A stretch of DNA of 64,000 bases, taken from NCBI GenBank assembly GCA_963931575.1, contig OZ007029.1, positions 1,116,001-1,180,000 of the forward strand, written 5' to 3'. Origin of the DNA: Gastranaerophilus sp944325835. Its GTDB lineage: Bacteria; Cyanobacteriota; Vampirovibrionia; Gastranaerophilales; Gastranaerophilaceae. A program made the translations under genes and the position numbers. A model generated the notes under the pieces. The model was not told the origin of the DNA. It saw only the letters and a list, made by a program, of their open reading frames with translations, and did no database searches. The stretch's first letter is position 1. Every line of letters starts with the position of its first letter. This document shows positions 59,905-64,000 of this stretch, piece after piece.

Positions 59905-60018
59905 ATAGGGGCAAGCCCTTAACAATACTTGGGTGTTCTTGTTAAGAGCTTGACTTCATACCCTATGATAACTATGATTTTAAGAAAAGTTCCAATATCT
60001 CCAGTATTGGGACTTTTT
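59905..60018 (+). ncRNA. Candidate small RNA, about 114 nt
   Basis: Own promoter, a nested hairpin and a terminator, with no open frame. Pairing: ATAGGG (59905-59910) with CCCTAT (59961-59966), CAAGC with GCTTG (59912-59916, 59948-59952), and CTTAACAA with TTGTTAAG (59918-59925, 59939-59946), leaving a 13-base loop TACTTGGGTGTTC. A linker and the terminator hairpin follow. It does not match the 4.5S, 6S, tmRNA or RNase P cores I know. Confidence 0.55.
59986..60018. terminator. Terminator of sRNA and of the convergent XRE gene
   Basis: AAAGTTCCAATA pairs with TATTGGGACTTT across a seven-base loop, with T on one side and A on the other, so it works on both strands. Confidence 0.8.
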
Positions 60019-60020
60019 CA

Positions 60021-60305
60021 TTATTTTAAATCGGACAGGGAGAAGTCGTCGCCGAGCTTTTCACGAACCTCTCTTATTAACTCGTCCGGATAAATGTCCA
60101 AGGCTTCCGCAATTTTCCAAATTGTAGTAAATGAAGGGTCTAAACTAAGACCTTTTTCAATCCTATTCCAAGAATTAGTCGACATAGAACAAACCGCAGC
60201 CAGTTCATAGATAGATTTATTTTGCGCCTCTCTATGTTTTTGAATAATCTTAGCCAATGCTTTATACATCGCTCGTTTATTTTTAGTTTGTTCCTTGTCT
60301 TGCAT
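60021..60305 (-). CDS. Small XRE-family HTH regulator (94 aa)
   Basis: Cro/CI helix-turn-helix (NKSIYELAAVCSMSTNSWNR, IEKGLSLDPSFTTIWKIAEA) followed by a short acidic tail. The start is the ATG before QDKEQTKNKRAM. Diverges from a small helical protein gene; the 83 bases between hold a perfect 18-bp palindrome. Its last helices resemble those of the XRE protein at 28991 (DPSFTTIWKIAEALDI against NPTFYSIVSIALALDV). Confidence 0.8.
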   Translation of the reverse strand: MQDKEQTKNKRAMYKALAKIIQKHREAQNKSIYELAAVCSMSTNSWNRIEKGLSLDPSFTTIWKIAEALDIYPDELIREVREKLGDDFSLSDLK

Positions 60306-60337
60306 AATATTTATGTTAGTGTTAAAATCATTTTGAC

Positions 60338-60355
60338 CTAGCAAATATTTGCTAG
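60338..60355. promoter_or_regulatory. Perfect 18-bp palindrome, probable XRE operator
   Basis: CTAGCAAATATTTGCTAG reads the same on both strands. It lies between the divergent XRE and small-protein genes, 33 bases from each start. Confidence 0.7.
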
Positions 60356-60388
60356 CAATTAGTCGCAAACACAGAAAGGAAGGCAGTC

Positions 60389-60634
60389 ATGGCAGAACAA
60401 AAACTTGAAAACAAACTTATGGAATTTCACTCTCATTACAGAACTCTTACCACAATCTTAAACTTTTTCACAACCCAGCTTATAAATGACGATTCCGATG
60501 AGATTACACGCGCGCAAATCGACACGATGATGGAAAACATCAGCAAACAGACCGAAGGAAAGCTTGAATTACTCAACGAAATTATTGACGAATTTCAGGA
60601 AACTTATTGCAAACCAAAAGCGGAGTTGGTATAA
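60389..60634 (+). CDS. Small helical hypothetical protein (81 aa)
   Basis: Not recognised. MAEQKLENKLMEFHSHYR... is acidic and entirely helical in character (TQLINDDSDEITRAQIDTMM), without signal peptide. AAAGGAAGG precedes the ATG. Divergent from a small XRE regulator, as at 28991-29480, and 28 bases upstream of the alcohol dehydrogenase gene, with which it may be co-transcribed. Confidence 0.6.
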   Translation: MAEQKLENKLMEFHSHYRTLTTILNFFTTQLINDDSDEITRAQIDTMMENISKQTEGKLELLNEIIDEFQETYCKPKAELV

Positions 60635-60662
60635 TCTCCTTGTAAATATATAGGAGGTTATT

Positions 60663-61865
60663 ATGTGGGAAAAAGACATGAAAATCAATGAAGTTAGAGA
60701 GATTAGAACCCGCACATCCGTTTATTTCGGCGTTGGGGCTATCGAAAAAATTAACGACATTGCTAAAATTTTAAAAGAAGAAAAAGGTATTAACAAGGTT
60801 ATCGTTATGTCAGGACGCAACGCATATAAAGCGACAGGCGCATGGGATTACGTTGAAAAAGCCCTCAAAGACAACGGTATCGGATATATAAACTACGATC
60901 AGGTAACGCCAAACCCGACAACCCACCACGTTAACGACGCGGTTAAAATGGCAAGAGATTTCGGCGCGCAATGCGTTATCGCAATCGGCGGCGGTTCTCC
61001 TACAGATGCCGGCAAGGCTACTGCAATTTTGATGGAATACCCTGACAAAACCGCAAACGACTTGATGGAATTCAAATTTGCACCTGTTAAAGCGGCTCCG
61101 ATTGTTTCCATCAACTTAACACACGGAACAGGTACAGAAACTAACCGTTTTGCGGTTGTAACAGTTCCGGAAAAAGATTTTAAACCTGCGATTGCTTACG
61201 ATTGCATCTATCCGATTTTTGCGATTGACGATCCGAAATTGATGACAAAACTTTCACCGAAACAAACAAGATATGTTTCAATTGACGCGGTTAACCACGT
61301 CGTTGAAGCTGCAACGTCAACAGTTGCATCACCTTACACAATCACTCTTGCAAGAGAAGTTATCACGCTTGTTGCGAAATACCTTCCAAAAGCAATTGAA
61401 AACCCTGATGATTTGGAAGCAAGATACTTCCTTGCTTATGCGGCAATGATGGGCGGTGTATGCTTTGATAACGGACTGCTTCACTACACCCACGCACTCG
61501 AACACCCGCTCAGCGCTGTTAAACACGAACTCTCACACGGTCTGGGATTGGCAATGCTTCTGCCGGCTGTTATCAAAACGATTTACAAAGACAGAGCAAA
61601 CACCCTTGCTTACATCTTAGAACCAATTGCACCGGGCTTGAAACCGGAAGCGGCTGACGCTGACAAAGCTTCTGCAGAAGTTTATGAATGGTTAAAATCC
61701 GTCGGTGTACCTGAAAAATTGAGCGATGAAGGCTTCACTAAAGACGATGTTGAAAAACTTACAGATTTAGTGTTCACAACTCCGTCACTGGCAGGCCTTA
61801 TCGACATCGGCCCTAGCGGCAACTCCAGAGAAGTCGTTAGAGCAATTTATGAACACTCTATTTAA
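60663..61865 (+). CDS. Iron-containing alcohol dehydrogenase
   Basis: Class III NAD(P)-dependent dehydrogenase, probably making an alcohol such as ethanol from an aldehyde in fermentation. NAD loop AIGGGSPTDAGKA near residue 117. Metal ligands in SIDAVNHVVEA and the two-His segment HALEHPLSAVKHELSHG (about 276-292). 400 residues. TAGGAGG lies five bases before the ATG. Follows a small XRE-controlled gene and ends at a strong terminator. Confidence 0.92.
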   Translation: MWEKDMKINEVREIRTRTSVYFGVGAIEKINDIAKILKEEKGINKVIVMSGRNAYKATGAWDYVEKALKDNGIGYINYDQVTPNPTTHHVNDAVKMARDFGAQCVIAIGGGSPTDAGKATAILMEYPDKTANDLMEFKFAPVKAAPIVSINLTHGTGTETNRFAVVTVPEKDFKPAIAYDCIYPIFAIDDPKLMTKLSPKQTRYVSIDAVNHVVEAATSTVASPYTITLAREVITLVAKYLPKAIENPDDLEARYFLAYAAMMGGVCFDNGLLHYTHALEHPLSAVKHELSHGLGLAMLLPAVIKTIYKDRANTLAYILEPIAPGLKPEAADADKASAEVYEWLKSVGVPEKLSDEGFTKDDVEKLTDLVFTTPSLAGLIDIGPSGNSREVVRAIYEHSI

Positions 61866-61881
61866 CCAATACATTTTCAGG

Positions 61882-61909
61882 GGCGCGCCACGTGCGGCGC
61901 GCCTTTTTT
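61882..61909 (+). terminator. Terminator of alcohol dehydrogenase gene
   Basis: GGCGCGCC/GGCGCGCC stem with a six-base loop, followed by six T. Confidence 0.9.
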
Positions 61910-61954
61910 ATTCTCCGCCATTGCTGGGTATTTAACGAATTTTAACAATCCTCT

Positions 61955-61982
61955 TTGTAAACGTGTTTGTTCATGCTAAGAT
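61955..61982 (+). promoter_or_regulatory. Promoter of nusB-ftsY
   Basis: TTGTAA, a 16-base spacer and TAAGAT, about 36 bases before the nusB ATG. Confidence 0.45.
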
Positions 61983-62018
61983 TTAAGCGTTACGACAAAA
62001 CATAAAAAGAGGTAAGAT

Positions 62019-62678
62019 ATGCAAGCACGCAGAGCTGCAAGAGAATTAGCGTTTATCCTGTTCTCGCAGATTGACAAAGATATAGAGAAATACTCAAAAT
62101 CCGATTTTGCAAACATTGTTTTGAAATCGGTAAGAACATTAAAGAGCAACGCCACAGATGAGCTTCAAATCGCGCTTAGCGGGTTAATGGAGTTCAAGGC
62201 GCAGGTTGATGATTATGAAGCTAACCACGAAACAAACCTGAATAGACCAATCGGAGTTTCAAACGTTGCGGTTCCGGTAATTTTGACTTCCGACCTGTCA
62301 GAAAAGCTCGGGCAGACAATTGATGTTGCTGAAAAAGCACTTATGGCGCTAGAAATCGCGGAATTCACAACGCTGGATTCGCAAAATGATGTTCAGGCTT
62401 TCGCAATTGAAATCGCAGAATTATACAAAAAACACAACAAAGAACTTGATGAAATCATCCAGAAATATTCCAAAAACTGGGATTTCCAACGACTTGTTAC
62501 AATGGATAAGAACATTTTGCGCATCGCTTTAATTGAACTTTTATACATCAAAGCAACACCGCTGAAAGTCGTTATTGACGAAGCGCTGGAACTTGCCAAA
62601 AAATATTCTACTGATGAAAGCACCAACTTCATCAACGGAATTCTGGCAAAAGTCGTTGTAGACTACGGTATTGAGTAA
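62019..62678 (+). CDS. nusB: Transcription antitermination factor NusB
   Basis: Part of the rRNA antitermination complex with NusE (S10). N-terminal RRAARELAFILFSQID and the C-terminal half MDKNILRIALIELLYIKATPLKVVIDEALELAKKY cover the family hallmarks. At 219 residues it is longer than E. coli NusB (139) because of an insert after the first helices, as in cyanobacterial proteins. AAGAGG precedes the ATG. Stop overlaps the ftsY start. Confidence 0.9.
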   Translation: MQARRAARELAFILFSQIDKDIEKYSKSDFANIVLKSVRTLKSNATDELQIALSGLMEFKAQVDDYEANHETNLNRPIGVSNVAVPVILTSDLSEKLGQTIDVAEKALMALEIAEFTTLDSQNDVQAFAIEIAELYKKHNKELDEIIQKYSKNWDFQRLVTMDKNILRIALIELLYIKATPLKVVIDEALELAKKYSTDESTNFINGILAKVVVDYGIE

Positions 62679-63577
62679 TGTTTAAATTCTTTGAAAACCT
62701 TAAAAACGCATTGAAAAACACCGCTGAAACTCTCGGCGGAATTGCAGACGTTGAAAAGGAAGAAGAGTTTTCGGAATTCGTACTTGAAGATATGGAGGAC
62801 ACCCTTATCAGTGCTGATTTGGGTGTTTCTTATGCATCGGAATTAATAGACAAACTCCGCGCACAGAATAAAATAAAACCTTCGCAGGTCAGAGAATTTT
62901 TGCGGGAAGAGTTTCTAAAAACGCTGGCAGATGCAGGCTCAACAGAATTAAACTACAAAGATGGCGGGCTGAACATTTACTTTATCACGGGCGTGAACGG
63001 CGCAGGAAAAACGACTCTAATAGGTAAACTTGCGTATAAATTCAGGCAGGAAGGTAAAAAGGTTCTGATTGCGGCAGGCGACACCTTCCGCGCAGCAGCC
63101 GAAGAACAGCTTGACATCTGGTCAAAACGCGCAGGCGCTGACATTGTCAGAAAAGATAAAATCGACCCCGCCGCCGTTGTTTACGAAGCAATTCAAAAAG
63201 CAAAAAGCGAAAAATATGATATTATTCTTGTCGACACCGCAGGCAGACTGCAAAATAAGTTTAACCTTATGGAAGAGTTGTCAAAAATTAAAACCGTAAT
63301 CGATAAAAATGCGCCGGAAGCCTTGCGTGAAAGCATTCTTGTCATAGATGCCAACACAGGCCAGAACGGACTGCAGCAGGCAAAAGTCTTTAAAGAATGC
63401 ACATCTATCACCAGCGTTGCACTCACTAAGCTTGACGGTTCCGCAAAAGGCGCAATCGTTTTAGCCATAGCAAAAACAATGGGGCTGCCGGTCAAACTTA
63501 TCGGGGTCGGCGAAAAAATGGAAGATTTGCGCGCTTTTAACCCGCAGGATTTTGTCAACGCACTGTTAGAAGGGTAA
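62678..63577 (+). CDS. ftsY: Signal recognition particle receptor FtsY
   Basis: SRP GTPase that delivers nascent membrane proteins to the translocon. A short acidic N-terminal part, then the NG domain: G1 TGVNGAGKTTLIGKLA, GDTFRAAAEEQL, G3 VDTAGRLQNK and G4 TKLDGSAKG. 299 residues, the short form. Start overlaps the nusB stop, and an M14 peptidase gene follows after one base. Confidence 0.95.
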   Translation: MFKFFENLKNALKNTAETLGGIADVEKEEEFSEFVLEDMEDTLISADLGVSYASELIDKLRAQNKIKPSQVREFLREEFLKTLADAGSTELNYKDGGLNIYFITGVNGAGKTTLIGKLAYKFRQEGKKVLIAAGDTFRAAAEEQLDIWSKRAGADIVRKDKIDPAAVVYEAIQKAKSEKYDIILVDTAGRLQNKFNLMEELSKIKTVIDKNAPEALRESILVIDANTGQNGLQQAKVFKECTSITSVALTKLDGSAKGAIVLAIAKTMGLPVKLIGVGEKMEDLRAFNPQDFVNALLEG

Positions 63578-63578
63578 A

Positions 63579-64000
63579 ATGATTTTAGAGAGAGCCACAA
63601 CAAAATTAAACAATGAAATTCAACTAATCGGCAGACGCACGCTAGATAAAGGCGGATATATTCTTATAATCGGCGTTGTACACGGTGATGAACCGCAGGG
63701 AGAATTTCTCATCAACAACTATCTTCAAAAAAACACCAACTTTCCGCCGGAATTTCTCTTCATACCTTGCCTTAACCCCGACGGGCTTGCCAACGAAACC
63801 CGTACAAACGCTAACGGCGTGGATATAAACAGAAACTTCCCGACCGATAACTGGGTTTCCGGCGAGAAAAACCGATATTTTGGCGGTGATGCGCCCGCAA
63901 GCGAAACCGAAACCCGCTTTGTAATAGACGTTGTCGAAAAATACGCGCCAAAACTTATTATAACACTCCATACCCCTTTTAAAATCGTGAATTTTGACGG
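63579..64000 (+). CDS. M14-family zinc carboxypeptidase (3' partial)
   Basis: The gene runs off the window; 140 residues are visible. The M14 zinc site HGDEPQGE (His and Glu ligands, near residue 37), the NGVDINRNFPTDNW substrate-binding motif (Arg, near 84) and a third His in TLHTPF are present, spaced as in the MpaA-like short carboxypeptidases that trim murein peptides. AGAAGGG precedes the ATG at the end of ftsY. Confidence 0.85.
   Translation, partial: MILERATTKLNNEIQLIGRRTLDKGGYILIIGVVHGDEPQGEFLINNYLQKNTNFPPEFLFIPCLNPDGLANETRTNANGVDINRNFPTDNWVSGEKNRYFGGDAPASETETRFVIDVVEKYAPKLIITLHTPFKIVNFD

Noticed and set aside
59905..60018. 6S RNA
   Set aside because: Too short (about 114 against about 180 nt) and lacking the large central bubble flanked by long stems.

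Overview
The window is an AT-rich chromosomal stretch, densely coded on both strands, from what looks like a non-photosynthetic relative of the cyanobacteria, most plausibly a gut member of Melainabacteria/Vampirovibrionia (order Gastranaerophilales). This is inference. The reasons are: a SigB/SigF-type group 3 sigma factor beside a prepilin peptidase; a plant-type glutamate-cysteine ligase; amplified prepilin-like genes; and a fermentative gene set (ATP-dependent PEP carboxykinase, ADP-forming acyl-CoA synthetase, iron alcohol dehydrogenase) with no photosynthesis genes. There are one tRNA (Val, UAC), no rRNA and no CRISPR array.

Layout. 0-4 kb: the 3' part of a giant YSG-repeat protein, a phosphopantetheinyl transferase and an EamA transporter. 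4-9 kb: tRNA-Val with a duplicated 3' end and terminator, gshA, the rsmA-ispE pair and prepilin A. 9-15 kb: unknown Zn-motif and acidic proteins, a DUF4127-mntP-dehydrogenase cluster, hsp20 with a structured 3' region, and a repeat-rich gap. 15-20 kb: radical SAM protein, acyl-CoA synthetase, a broken subtilase and a TolC-like protein. 20-29 kb: sigma factor-pilD, ruvA-dnaA, comEC and dnaB. 29-40 kb: small XRE/helical gene pair, lspA-rluD, cca, pckA, fixCX and rsmD-tatD-tlyA-ctpA. 40-48 kb: accessory surface region with prepilins B and C, secreted and Gly-rich small proteins, a matrixin-TPR protease and cysK-menG. 48-55 kb: clpP, TPR protein, rpmB, a thioesterase-rluB-coaE-purB operon and rmuC. 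55-60 kb: a minimal response regulator/kinase pair and a three-module membrane protein of about 1,140 residues. 60-64 kb: a candidate sRNA, a second XRE/small-gene pair around a perfect palindrome, an alcohol dehydrogenase, nusB-ftsY and the start of an M14 peptidase.

How parts fit together. The type IV pilus/pseudopilus theme recurs: sigma factor, PilD, ComEC and three paralogous prepilins whose first ~60 mature residues are almost identical in protein but differ at synonymous sites, while their C-termini diverge around a DUF1566-like core. Prepilins A and C each carry a run of 13 G between a well-formed promoter/SD/ATG and the prepilin frame. In both, the sequenced length leaves the start one base out of frame, so both look like phase-variable switches in the OFF state.

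A second genome-wide feature is about a dozen genes with a -10 hexamer only 6-7 nt before the start codon and usually no Shine-Dalgarno, which implies leaderless mRNAs (dnaA, cca, tatD, rsmD and others). The least described material is the YSG-repeat protein, the three-module membrane protein, two candidate structured RNAs, a MITE-like element inside a prepilin leader, and the XRE/small-gene pairs.
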